Assembly (NCBI GenBank): GCA_947375085.1
Contig: CANCEQ010000013.1
Location: forward strand, 1-27,315
Reading direction: 5' to 3'
DNA length: 27,315 nt
Origin: Flavobacteriales bacterium
GTDB taxonomy: Bacteria > Bacteroidota > Bacteroidia > Flavobacteriales > Crocinitomicaceae
Made by a program: the position numbers and the translations under genes. Under the pieces are notes generated by a model. It ran no database searches and had not been told where the DNA came from. It saw nothing but the letters and a program-made list of their open reading frames with translations. Positions 8,318-21,200 of this stretch are shown piece after piece. Position 1 is the stretch's first letter. Each line of letters starts with the position of its first letter.

Positions 8318-8808
8318 ATTTATAAACTGTGCAAATTTTGATTTGTATGTGAATTTAATTAAAGTTTTTTAAAACATTTAATTTATTGAAAATTAAATAC
8401 TTAATTCATTGTTGTTTTAAACCATTCACCCCTTTCGATTAGATTCACGAATCAACTCTTTTGTTTCGTTGCATTATAATTAAATATTGCTTGAGTTTGT
8501 TTTAATTTGCAGTATAGTCGGTTCAAAACAGATTATAAACTATAGACAACTACAAAGCATAAACTAGTAAAATGGTAAAATTTTATTATTGAGCAAGATT
8601 TTAAATAATCAATTTCTCTCCAAAAGCTCCATAATAAAATTTTATTTTTCTTTATTTCTAAAAAACTGAATTGGTAGTCTTATCAATTTGATGTGATTTA
8701 GTACTTTTATATTTTAGAATTAAAAAAATGAAGTTAGACGGTTTTGCATATAATAATCCTTCACTCTTTAAAGAGGATAACTCACTTAAATTAAAATCAT
8801 TTGTTGGT
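8318..8808. other. Non-coding gap upstream of the adhesin operon
   Basis: About 490 bases of AT-rich sequence without a convincing gene. It contains a long inverted repeat at 8576-8644 and a weak -7-like element (TACTTTTA, 8702-8709) before the ATG at 8728. An in-frame extension from 8728 to 8808 exists, but I regard it as leader. No perfect TAnnTTTG was seen here. Confidence 0.6.
8576..8644. repeat. Long inverted repeat (14-bp perfect arms plus inner 4-bp pairs)
   Basis: Arms TAAAATTTTATTAT (8576-8589) and ATAATAAAATTTTA (8631-8644) are perfect reverse complements. After one mismatch the stem continues with GAGC (8591-8594) pairing GCTC (8626-8629), leaving an inner loop of 31 bases. It could be a leader structure of the downstream secreted-protein operon, a small RNA, or the remnant of a small mobile element. 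Confidence 0.55.
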
Positions 8809-9210
8809 ATGAAAAAGACAATTAATTTGAAATCATTGATCATGATTTTAGCACTTGTTTTTGTTAACTTTTCTTTAAAGGCTCAAAATGTTGACAGTAG
8901 TATTTCAAAAGAAACAATCGAAACGACTACTGTTTTATTGAAAGAGTTGGAAAGAAAAGTTTCTTTAACAAAATCAATTGAACTGGAATTAACAAAAGAA
9001 AATATATCACCTACTCAAAAAGAAGATCTGTTAACTAAATTGTATAACTCAAAGAAAGACATTATCGTCTATGTTTCTCATTCTTTAGAAGAAAGATGTA
9101 CAAATGAAAATAGATTATTAGAAATTTCTAAAATTGTTAAACCTTTAGACTCTAAGATGTCTGAAAAGTTTGAAATCCTTCATGAAGAGAATCAATCAAC
9201 TAATCGTTAA
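8809..9210 (+). CDS. Small secreted protein of unknown function
   Basis: I do not recognise a family. Starting at the ATG at 8809, the protein has 133 residues. It opens with a clear signal peptide: KK, then a hydrophobic stretch (IMILALVFVNF), then cleavage near LKA-QN. The mature part is charged and helical-looking, rich in Lys, Glu, Leu and Ser, with coiled-coil-like spacing and a single Cys (in EERCTN). The frame is open upstream to an ATG at 8728, which would add 27 residues in front of the signal peptide; the start at 8809 is preferred because it places the signal peptide at the N-terminus. The gene ends 22 bases before the giant adhesin gene and probably shares its mRNA, so a role linked to that protein (folding, export or surface attachment) is possible but unproven. 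Confidence 0.7.
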   Translation: MKKTINLKSLIMILALVFVNFSLKAQNVDSSISKETIETTTVLLKELERKVSLTKSIELELTKENISPTQKEDLLTKLYNSKKDIIVYVSHSLEERCTNENRLLEISKIVKPLDSKMSEKFEILHEENQSTNR

Positions 9211-9232
9211 TTATATCTGAAAAATATATATT

Positions 9233-12200
9233 ATGAAAAATTTCATTAAAAATAGTATTGTATTCTTATCAGTTTTCATCTCACTGATAAGTTTTTCATA
9301 TACTCAAACTTTTTCAACGACTGCTGGCTCTTCTCCTTTTACAAGTGGAGGTTCTACTTGTAAAAATATTGTAGTTTCAGGACTAACAGGGTTTCTAAAT
9401 CATGATTTAGGTTTACAAGCTGTTAAATTGAACATTACCCATGCTAATATGGCAAAAGTGAAGGTGAATTTAGTTTCTCCTTCAGGAACAACATACACTT
9501 TAGTTGACGGATCAAATGGAACTTACACTGGTGCTAATTTTACAAATACCGTAATTACACAAATTAATTCACCTATTCAATTTCCTTCAGTATTAAACCC
9601 CGTAACCTCTAATCCGCCATTTACAGGGAATTATTGGCCAAATGGAGATGATGCGAGTTTTAAAAATATTGATTTTTGTGATATAAATTCAAATACTCAA
9701 TCGGGAAATGGTTCTTGGCAAGTTTGTGTTTTTAGCTCTTCAGGTGGAGGGGCAGGCAATTTTATAGATGCTTCATTTACTTTTGGATCAAATGCTCCAT
9801 CTGAATATGGAAGTGGAGTAGCGTCTGATGCAATAGTTTCTTCTCCTTATCAATGTGATTTAACAAACTATTCAGGTTGGACTAGCAAATGTTATGATAT
9901 CACAGACGTTGCATCAACTAATATCAATTCTTTAGTATTAGGAATTTCTCTTGAGAATACTTCTTATTTGAAAATAATGACTACTAAAACTACTTTAAAT
10001 GTCAATTTTACTGTTCAAAATTGTAAAAAAGGAGTTGGTGCTCAGTTGATTTTTTTAGATCCAATTGGAGGAGGTATTACTAATTTTAGAAAAATTAATA
10101 CAGTTTCTGGTATAAATACTTTTACGGCTGGAAATTATAATGAAACGATAAATGGATTAACTCCTGGGAATCCAATCTATTTAATGTTTGATGGGTATAC
10201 TGGGGATGTTTGTGAATATAAAATAAATACTTATTCTTTTGCAAATTCAACCGATTTATTAGCTCAGGTAAATCCATCGACCTATTGTGCTGGATCTGGA
10301 ACAAGTGCTCAAATTTTAACTCAAAATATTTCTACTGCCAATTATACTTGGACTCCATCAACCGGTTTAAGTGCTTCGAATATTTATAATCCTATTGCAA
10401 CACCAACTGTGACTACTCAATATACAGTTGTTGCGAATGATCCTGTATCAGGATGTATATTTAATGATACAGTTATCGTTACTGTAAATCCTGCTCCAAT
10501 TATTAACGCTGGAAGTGATGTGGCAATTTGTAGTGGTGGATCTACCACTCTAACTGCAACATCAACAACAGGAACAACCGGAGTTAAACCTTTTATTAAT
10601 ACTGCTGATGCTGCTATTCTTGACAATTCGGTAACAGGTGGTTCTTCTGTTATAGCTGTTTCAGGAATAAATCCTTCTACTTTTAGTACTGCTAGAATCA
10701 ATAAGGTTTGTATGAATATTGGTCATACTCAAATCGGTGATTTATCAATATCCTTGATTTCTCCAAGTGGTTCGAGTATTACATTAAAACCTACGTTTTA
10801 CGGAACTGGTTCAAATTTAATTAATACTTGTTTTGTTATATCTGGAGGTACTGCCTTAGGATCATCAACTGTTGGTCCGATGAATGATAATTTCGTTCCT
10901 TATAATGCATTTTCAGGGATAACTTCAGGTTCTACTGTAAATGGTAACTGGACTTTAAAAGCAGTTGATAATGTTACAGGTAATTCAGGGACAATTTATG
11001 ATTGGTCTATCTATTTTAATAATACTCCATTATATAGTTGGACACCCACAACCAATTTAGGAACACCGACAACTGCATCAACAACAGCGAATCCAACCAC
11101 AACTACAACTTATTCTGTAAGTGAAATAGACGGTAACGGCTGTACTTCTAATACAGATAATGTAGTTGTAACTGTCAATCCAACTAATACAATTACTTTA
11201 ACTTCAGGAGTTTCTTCTACAACTCAGTCTATTTGTGTAGGTTCTGCATTGTCAGCAATAACATATACTACTACTACAGCTACAGGAGCAACGTTCTCTG
11301 GTTTACCAACTGGGGTTTCAGGATCGTGGGCAGCAAATGCAATTTCTATCTCAGGAACACCGACAATTGTAGGAACATATAATTATACCATTACATTAAC
11401 AGGAGGCTGTGGAACGATAACAAGCACTGGAACAATCACCGTAAATCCATCTCCAAATCCTACAGTAGCTAGTGTTACTCCTTTTTGTCTAGGAGGAAGC
11501 GCTACATTAAGCGGTACAATAACTGCGCCTTCAACTTCACCATCTTCTTTTTCTAATACTACTTCTCAAACTATTCCTGATAATGGAGCTGCTAGTTGGT
11601 CTGGTGCTTCATCTGTAACGGTTGCAACATCAAATATTGCTGTGACGGGTCTAAAAACTGGTTGGACATTATCTTCAGTTGTATTAAATATATCGCACAC
11701 ATACGATGCAGATGTTAAAGCTTATTTAATTGATCCTTGTGGGAATAGTATTCAATTAATAAGTGCAAATGGTGGTTCAGGAGATAATTTTGTTAATACT
11801 ACTTTTTCATCGACAGCCGTTACCGTAATTCCTACACCATCTTCAAATGCTCCTTTTACTAATTCTTATATACCAAAAGATGGAGCAACAGCTTGGAATA
11901 CATTTATTACTAATTCTCAAGGTTGTGCTTCTGCGAATGGAACCTGGATTTTAAGAGTAGGTGATGTTTCTTCACTTACTACTGGAACTTTAAACAATTG
12001 GTCAATCAATTTTAATAATCCAATCGTATCTACGTTTGCTTGGTCACCGACTACGAATATGACTGGAGCTACAACTTTAACTCCAACTGTTACACCAACT
12101 GTTGCCGGAACAACTACTTATACTTTAACAGAAACGAATTATGCTAATTGTTCAAATACAGCAAATGTTGCTGTAACAGCAATTGCACTACCTGTAGTAC

Positions 12201-15200
12201 CAGCAATTACCGGAACAACGAATGTTTGTGTTGGATCTACAACTACTTTAGCTAATACTACTTCAGGTGGAACATGGTCTAGTGCTTCAACAGCTGTTGC
12301 AACAATAAATGCAACAACAGGTGTAGTTTCTGGAGTAAGTGCCGGAACAAGTTTAATTAGTTACACAGTAACGGCTGGTGGTTGTACAACTACTGTTACA
12401 ACAACTGTCACTGTTTATGCTATGCCGATTGTAAATGCAATTACAGGTACTTTAACTGTTTGTCCAACCGCAAACACTCAATTAGCTGATGGAACAGGAG
12501 GAGGAGTTTGGTCAAGTGCATCTACAGGAATTGCAACAGTAAATTCTTCTTCAGGTCTTGTTACTGGAGTGGCACCAGGTACAAGTATAATTTCATACGC
12601 TGTAACAATAAACGGTTGTACAACAACAGTTAACAGTACAGTTACTGTTAACCAACTTAATTCAGTAGTTTTATCTTCTGCGACTAATTCTGATGCTCAA
12701 ACAGTTTGTGTTAATACTCCAATAAGTACAATAACTTACACAACAACAGGTGCGACAGGGGCAAGTTTTTCAGGTTTACCAACAGGTATTACTGGTAACT
12801 GGTCTGCTAATACTATTTCAATCACAGGGACACCATCTGTTTCAGGATCTTTCCCTTATACTATTACCTTAACTGGTGGATGTGGAACTATAACAACTAC
12901 AGGTACAATTGATGTTACTCCAATTAATTCAATTAATTTAAGTTCAGCAGTTGGAACAGATGCTCAAACAGTTTGTATTAATTCAGCTATCGCTGCAATT
13001 ACTTATACAACAACAGGAGCAACTGGTGCTACTTTCTCAGGTTTACCTACAGGTGTTACCGGAGGTTTTTCAGCAAATACGGTTACCATTTCTGGTACAT
13101 CTTCAGTATCAGGTGTTTTTCCATATACAATTACCTTAACTGGAGGATGTGGTGTAGTAACTAAAACGGGGACTTTAACAATTTCACCAAATAATACCAT
13201 TTTACTGACATCTGCTTTAAATACAAATGCTCAAACAGTTTGTATAAACACACCAATTACATCAATTACTTATTCGACAACTGGTGCGACAGGAGCAAGT
13301 TTTTCAGGTTTACCATCAGGTGTTTCAGGAGCTTGGTCAGGAAATACAGTTACTATTTCAGGTACACCAACAGTTGCATCTAATTTTTCTTATATCATTA
13401 CATTGACAGGTGGTTGTGGTATAATTACAGAAAATGGAACTATCAATGTTACTCCAGTTAATACAATTTCTCTTACTTCAGCTGTTGGTTCTGATGCGCA
13501 AACAATTTGTAATAATACTGCATTAACAAATATTACTTATTCAACAACTGGCGCTACAAATGCAAGTATCTCAGGTTTACCACTTGGAACTTCAGGGATT
13601 TGGTCTGCAAATACTTTTACAATCTCTGGTACACCATTAGCAGCAGGTACTTTTCCTTATACTATTACTTTAATTGGTGGTTGTGGAACGATTACTACAA
13701 CTGGATCAATCGTTGTTACTCCAATTAACACAGTAAGTCTTTCTTCTGCAATTGGAACAGATGGTCAAACAAAATGTATTAATTCTCCGATTACTAATAT
13801 TACTTACGCTACAACTGGTGCAACCGGGGCAACAGTATCAGGTTTACCAACAGGAGTTAGTGGTAACTGGTTAGCAAATGTATATACTATTTCAGGTTCT
13901 TCTTCAGTTTCAGGAAGTTTTCCTTATACAGTTACTTTAACAGGTGGTTGTGGAATTACAACAATTTCAGGAACTTTAACAATAACACCTAATAATACGT
14001 ATACTTTATCTTCTACAGTAGGTACAGATGCTCAAACACTTTGTATCAACACAGCAATCACTCCAATAACTTACACTACTGTTGGAGCAACTGGCGCAAC
14101 ATTTTTAGGATTACCAACTGGAGTTAGTGGAAATTGGTTAGCGAATACAATCACAATTTCAGGTACACCAAGTGTTGGTGGAACTTTTCCTTACACTGCA
14201 ACATTGACTGGAGGATGTGGAATTGTAACGATTAATGGGACAATTACAATCACGACTGTAAATACGGTCTCATTATCTTCTGCAGTTGGAACTGATGGTC
14301 AAACGATTTGTTTAAACACAGCTTTAACTTCAATTACCTATAATACCGTCGGAGCAACAGGAGCAACTGTTTCAGGTTTACCTTCAGGAGTTACAGGCAA
14401 TTGGTTAGCAAATGTGTATACTATATCAGGAACACCTTCTCAATCAGGTTCTTTTCCTTATACAGTTACTTTAACAGGAGGGTGCGGAGTTGCAACAATT
14501 TCGGGAACAATTAACGTAACTCCTGATAATACAATCACACTTTCATCAATTGTAGGTTCTGATAATCAAACTATTTGTAACAATACTGCATTAAGTTCTA
14601 TAACTTATACAACTGTTGGAGCTACAGGTGCCTCTTTTTCTGGCTTACCATCTGGTGTTTCAGGATCTTTTTCTGCAAACACTGTAACAATAGTTGGAAC
14701 GCCAACAGTTTCAGGTATTTTTAATTATACTATTACATTATCAGGAGGTTGTGGTTCTGTAACAAAAACAGGAACAATAAATTCAACACAGGATAACTCA
14801 GTAACACTTACATCAGCAGTTAATACAGATGCTCAAACGGTTTGTGTAAACAATTTATTAACGGATATTACGTATGCTACAACAGGAGCGACTGGAGCAA
14901 ATTTTTCTGGTTTACCAAACGGTGTAACAGGAAACTGGTCAGCAAATCAAATTACAATTACAGGGACACCAATTGTAGCAGGGAATTATCCTTATACAAT
15001 CACTTTAACGGGTGGATGTGGAAATGTTCCGGTTTTGGGATCGGGAACAATTATTACTGGTAATACAATTACTCTATCTTCTGCAATTGCAACAGATGCA
15101 CAAGTTATTTGTGAAAGTACTCCTTTAGTTACTGTTACATATTCAACAACAGGTGCTACAGGAGCAAATTTCTCAGGTTTACCATCTGGTATTTCTGGAA

Positions 15201-18200
15201 GTTGGTCAGCAAATACCGTTACCATTTCAGGAACACCTTCAGTTGTTGGATCATTTTTATACACAGTTACATTAACAGGAGGATGTGGTGTTGTTTCTAA
15301 AACTGGAACAATTCAGATAAACCCTAATAATTCAGTTGTATTATCTTCTAGTATAGGTACTGATGCACAAACTGTTTGTATTAATTCTTCAATTGCAAAT
15401 ATTACCTATGCAACTACAAGTGCAACTGGAGCAAGTTTTTCAGGATTACCTCTAGGAGTTAGTGGTTCTTGGTCTGCAAATACAATAACAATTTCAGGAA
15501 CACCAACTGTTTCAGGAAGTTTTTCGTATACTGTAACTTTAACTGGAGGTTGCGGGGCAATTGTAGCAAATGGAACAATTGATGTTACACCTGTAAATAC
15601 ACTTTCACTTTCATCTGCATTAGGGACTGATAATCAAACAGTTTGTTTTTCAAATTCTATAACACCAATTACTTATTCAACAATTGGAGCAACAGGTGCT
15701 ACTTTTACCGGTTTACCAAATGGTGTAACAGGAAATTGGAGTGCGAATACAGTTACAATTTCAGGGACACCATCTTCAGCAGGAACATACCCTTATTCGG
15801 TAATCTTAATTGGTGGATGTGGTACAATTTCAACAACAGGGACTATAAATGTTTCTCCAACGAATACGATTTTATTTAGTTCATTAGTTGGAACAGATAA
15901 TCAAGCACTTTGTATAAATTCGACTATAACTAATATTACTTATTCTACTTCGGGTGCAACTGGAGCAAGTTTTTCAGGTTTACCAAGTGGTGTTTCAGGA
16001 TCTTGGTCTGGTAATGTAGTAACTATTTCAGGAACACCTTCTACTAGTGGTATAAATCCTTATGTAGTTACTTTAACTGGTGGTTGTGGTACTATAACTG
16101 CTAATGGAACAATTACTGTAAATCCATCGAATACTTCTGTTTTATCTTCAGCTTTAAATTCTGATGCACAAGTACTTTGTGTTACTGATGCTATAAGCAC
16201 GATTACTTATGCAACTACAGGTGCAACAGGAGCAACTTTTTCCGGCCTACCTACTGGTGTTTCAGGGGCTTTTTCAGGAAACACAGTTTCAATAGCAGGA
16301 ACACCTTCATCAGCTGGTGTAAGTAATTATACAGTTATATTAACTGGTGGTTGCTCAGTAACAACATCAACTGGAACAATTACAGTTAATTCAGCTCCAA
16401 CTTTAACAATTACGAATCCACTTGCAGCATGTATACCTGCAACAGTAGATTTATCAGATCCTTCTATAACTGCAGGATCTTCTTTAGGAACATCTTTAAC
16501 GTATTGGATAGATGCAGCTTGTACTTCAATTCCGTTAGTTGGTGAAAATGCAATATCTATATCAGGTACGTATTATATTAAAGCAACTATTGGATCTTGT
16601 TTCACAACTGCTCCTGTAACTGTTGCTGTAAATAATTGTGCTTGTCCTGTTTCACTTGCGATAACTAATCCTACAGCTGTTTGTGCACCAGGAACGGTTG
16701 ATTTAGCAACTACATTTATTGAAACAGGAGGAGGTGCAATTTCATATTATATGTCTGACGGTACAACTCCTTTAGTTATTCCAAATTCAGTTGCAACAAG
16801 TGGAATTTATTATATTGAAACTGTAGATGTTTCTTTATGTTCAGATAAAAAACCGGTAACCGTCACAATTAATCCAATTAATACGATTTCACTTTCTTCT
16901 ATAGCAGGAACTGATAATCAAACAATTTGTTTAAATACAGCAATTGCACCAATCACTTATTCAACTTCTAATGCAACTGGTGCGTCATATGCAGGATTGC
17001 CAACAGGAGTTTCAGGTTCATTTTCTTCAAACACAGTGACAATTTCTGGTACTGCAAGTTTAGCTGGAACTTATAATTATACAGTTACTTTAACTGGAGG
17101 ATGTGGAGTAATAACTTCAACAGGAACAATCATTGTTACAGATAACAATACAATAGCACTTTCATCTGCAGTAGGAACTGATAACTCTCAATTAATTTGT
17201 GTTTCAACTCCTTTAACAGATATTACATATTCTACAGGAGGAGCAACTGGAGCAAATTTCTCAGGTTTACCAACTGGGATATCAGGGGGATTATCAAGTA
17301 ATGTTGTTACGATTTCTGGTTCGACTACTGTTGTTGGGGTTCATAACTATTCAATATCTTTTACAGGTGGATGCGGTGTAATTTCTGCCATCGGCTCTTT
17401 TACTGTAGTTCCGAATAATACTGTTGTTCTAAGTTCAGCTATCAATACAGATGCTCAGACGGTTTATATTAATTCTCCAATAACTTCAATTAATTATTCT
17501 ACAACTGGAGCTACTAATGCAACTTTTTCAGGACTACCAACAGGAGTAAGTGGAACTTGGTCTGGAAATTCTGTTTCTATTGTTGGTTCACCAACTCAAT
17601 CTGGAGTATTTAATTACACTGTAACTTTAACAGGAGGATGCGGTTCGATCGTTTCAAACGGAACTATTACTGTTTTACCATTAAATACAGTAATATTAAC
17701 ATCTGCTGTAGGTACCAATGCTCAAACAGTTTGTGTTAACTCTGCAATTACATTAATTGAATATACTACAACTGGTTTTACAGCAGCAAGTTTTGTAAAT
17801 CTACCGGTGGGTGTTTCAGGTAATTTTTCATCTAATACTGTTACGATTACTGGAACACCTTCTTTTAGTGGAAGTTCAATTTATACAGTAAATTTAACTG
17901 GAGGTTCTGGTTCATCAAATGTTACTGGTACGATTAACGTAAATCCATTGAACACTTCCGTTTTAACATCAGCAATTGGATCTGATAATCAAACTAAATG
18001 TGTAAATACACCTATTTCATCTATAGATTATACTACAACAGGTGCTACAGGTGCTACTTTTTCTGTTTTACCGAATGGTTTAAATGGAAGTTGGAATGCA
18101 AATAATGCTCAAATATCAGGAACTTCAACTGTTTCAGGTGTTTTTCCATATACTGTAACATTGACTGGTGGATGTGGTTCTATCACATCAACTGGAACAA

Positions 18201-21200
18201 TAACGATTTCTCCTGATAATACGATTGTTTTATCATCTGCAGTTGGAACGGTTGCTCAAAGTGTATGTGTAAACACATCAATTACACCAATAACATACAC
18301 AACTACAGGAGCAACAGGATCTTTAGTTACAGGTTTACCTTTAGGTTTAACGGCTAATTTAGTTTCAAACACCTTAACTATTTCAGGGACACCAACAGAG
18401 TCTGGTAATTTTACTTATACTGTGAATTTAACAGGAGGTTGTGGTAATCCTACTTTAACAGGTACTATAAATGTTACTCCAAATAATACATTCACACTTA
18501 CTTCTGCAATTGGTTCGGATATTCAATCTGTATGTGTTAATTCTCCAATAATTAATATTACCTATTCAACTACAGGAGCTACAGGAGCTCAATTCTCAGG
18601 ATTACCAACAGGAGTAACTGGTAATTGGAGTGCTGATGTAATTACAATTTCAGGATCACCTTCAGTTGTTGGTACTAATACGTATTCTATAATTTTAACA
18701 GGTAATTGTGGATTGATATCTGTTGGTGGTAGAATTGATGTAGTTTCAGGAAATACATTAGCTTTAACTTCTGCAGTAAATACAGATGATCAAACAATTT
18801 GTGTGAATAGTGCTTTAACTAACATTACCTATTCTACTACAGGTGCAACAGGAGCTTCATTTTCTGGTTTACCATTAGGAGTTTCAGGATTGTGGGCTGC
18901 AAATACAGTAACAATATCAGGAAATCCTACTGTTGCAGGAACTTATAATTTTACTGTAAATACTACAGGAGGATGTGGAATTACTACATTAAACGGTGTA
19001 ATTACAGTGAATCCAAACAATACGATTTCATTAACTTCTGGAGTTGATTCTGATAGACCAACACCGTGTATAAATACAGCTATTTCTTCTATAACTTATT
19101 CTACAACAGGTGCAACAGGTGCTAATTTTAGTAATTTACCAAATGGAATATCTGGAAATTGGAATAATAACAATATTACAATATCGGGAATACCAAGTAT
19201 TGATGGAAACTTTGCTTTCACGATTAATCTTACTGGTGGATGTGGAACTATTTCTCAGTCAGGTACTGTATTAGTAATACCAAATAATACAGTTGCGTTA
19301 GCTTCTTCGATAGGAACAGATGCTCAAACTATTTGTCAAAATTCTGCTATTACAAATATCGTTTATAATTTAAATGGTGAAAGTGGAGTTACATTGACGG
19401 GATCTTTACCAACTGGAGTTACTGGTCAATGGACAGCTGGGAATTATACAATTTCAGGTACTCCATCTGTTTCAGGAGTGTTCAATTATACTTTAACATT
19501 AAATGGAGGATGTGGTATTGCTACTATTGGTGGTTCAATAACTGTAACTCCTACAAATACAATTAATCTTACTTCTTCTGTTGGTTCAAATTCTCAAACT
19601 ATTTGTATAAATACAACTCTTACAAATATTGTTTATGCAACAACAGGAGCAACTGGTATAACATCATCAGGACTTCCAACGGGTGTTAATGCTTTACTTG
19701 TTGGAAATAATTTAGTAATTGCAGGTACTCCTTCAGTTTCGGGTAATTTCAGTTATACAATTAATTTAACAGGCGGTTGTGGGACAATTTCAGCTATAGG
19801 AACAACAAATATCACGGATGATAACACAATTACATTGACATCATCAGTGGGGACAGATGCACAAACAATCTGTCAAAATGCATTGATTACTCCAATAACC
19901 TATTCTACAGTAGGAGCAACAAATGCAACTATATCTGGTTTACCAACTGGTGTTTCGGGAAAATGGTTGAATAATACCTATACTATATCTGGAACACCAA
20001 CAGTATTTGGTACTTTTAATTATACTATTTCATTAGTTGGTGGTTGTGGAACAATTACTAAATCAGGAACGATTACAATAAATCAAGAAAATGTATTTAC
20101 TTTATTAAATGCATCTAATAATTTTGTACTCTGTGAAAATAGTACATTGTCACCAATCAGGTATTTTTCAAGTGCGGCAACAAATGTGAATTTTTCTACT
20201 CTACCAACTGGTTTGTCAGGATCATTTGTAGGAAATGTCGTTACAATATCAGGTAGCCCTACATCACCTAATGTTGTACCTTATAATTATACACTTACAG
20301 CAGTTGGAACATGTCCTGGTATTCCAGTTTCTGGAACTATTAAAGTTAATGCTTTGCCGACATTAAATAATGTTATTTTTAATAATCCAGTTTGTGAAGG
20401 TGCTTCCGTAACATTGAATGCAATTTCAGATGGAACAGTAATGTGGGATAATGGAATTTCAAATAATGTACCTTTTAATGCTACTTCAACAACTCCTTAC
20501 ACAGTGACAGCTGACAATGGTAATTGTTCTCTAACACAGACCGTAAATTTGGTTGTGAATCCAAAACCAACTAAGCCATTAGTTTCTGCAACAATTTCTT
20601 ATTGTAAAGGTGAAAAAAATGTTCCATATCTAACTTCAATTCCTACAGGGTCTGTAATCGGAATTCCTGTTTGGTATGATCAAGCTGGAAATGAAATCTC
20701 AACACCAGTTCAAAATACTTCACAAGTTACATCTACATTTTATAGTGTTGCTCAAAAAAGTTCTGCTGGATGTTTGAGTGATCTTTCTAGAATTGATGTA
20801 ACAGTGAAGCCAAATGTGGCGCCGAAATTTACTCCTGCTGATTTATCAGTATGTCAAGGAAAAGAAAATCCAGTGTTACCTGACAGTACAATTAATAATC
20901 CTAGAGTTAAAGGTACTTGGACACTTGTTAGTACTGCAACAGCAGGACCTGTTCAAACAACATTTACTCCAATAAATGTTAATGGTACTTGTGTTACAGA
21001 TACTACAATTATAATTGAGATCCATCCTTTACCAGTGGCCAATTTTACCGTTTCACCAAAAGAAATTTGGAATTCAAATCCAGCAGCTTCAACAAATAAT
21101 TTATCAACTGGAGCTATAGAGTATTCTTGGGATTTTGGAGATGATGAAACAGATATTGATTTTAGTCCTACTCATATTTATGCTGATTCTTGTAAAGGAG

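Noticed and set aside
8728..8808. 27-residue N-terminal extension of the small secreted protein
   Set aside because: It would place a charged segment in front of a normal signal peptide; the ATG at 8809 starts the signal peptide cleanly. An expressed extension cannot be fully excluded.
8658..8843. 61-residue minus-strand frame upstream of the adhesin
   Set aside because: It overlaps the start of a real plus-strand gene, has no promoter-like element and shows no recognisable pattern.
12951..15879. Several open frames of 60-90 codons on both strands inside the adhesin gene
   Set aside because: They are shadow frames caused by the repeated Thr/Ser/Gly-rich codons of the modules; they recur at the same phase of different modules and have no promoter or start context.
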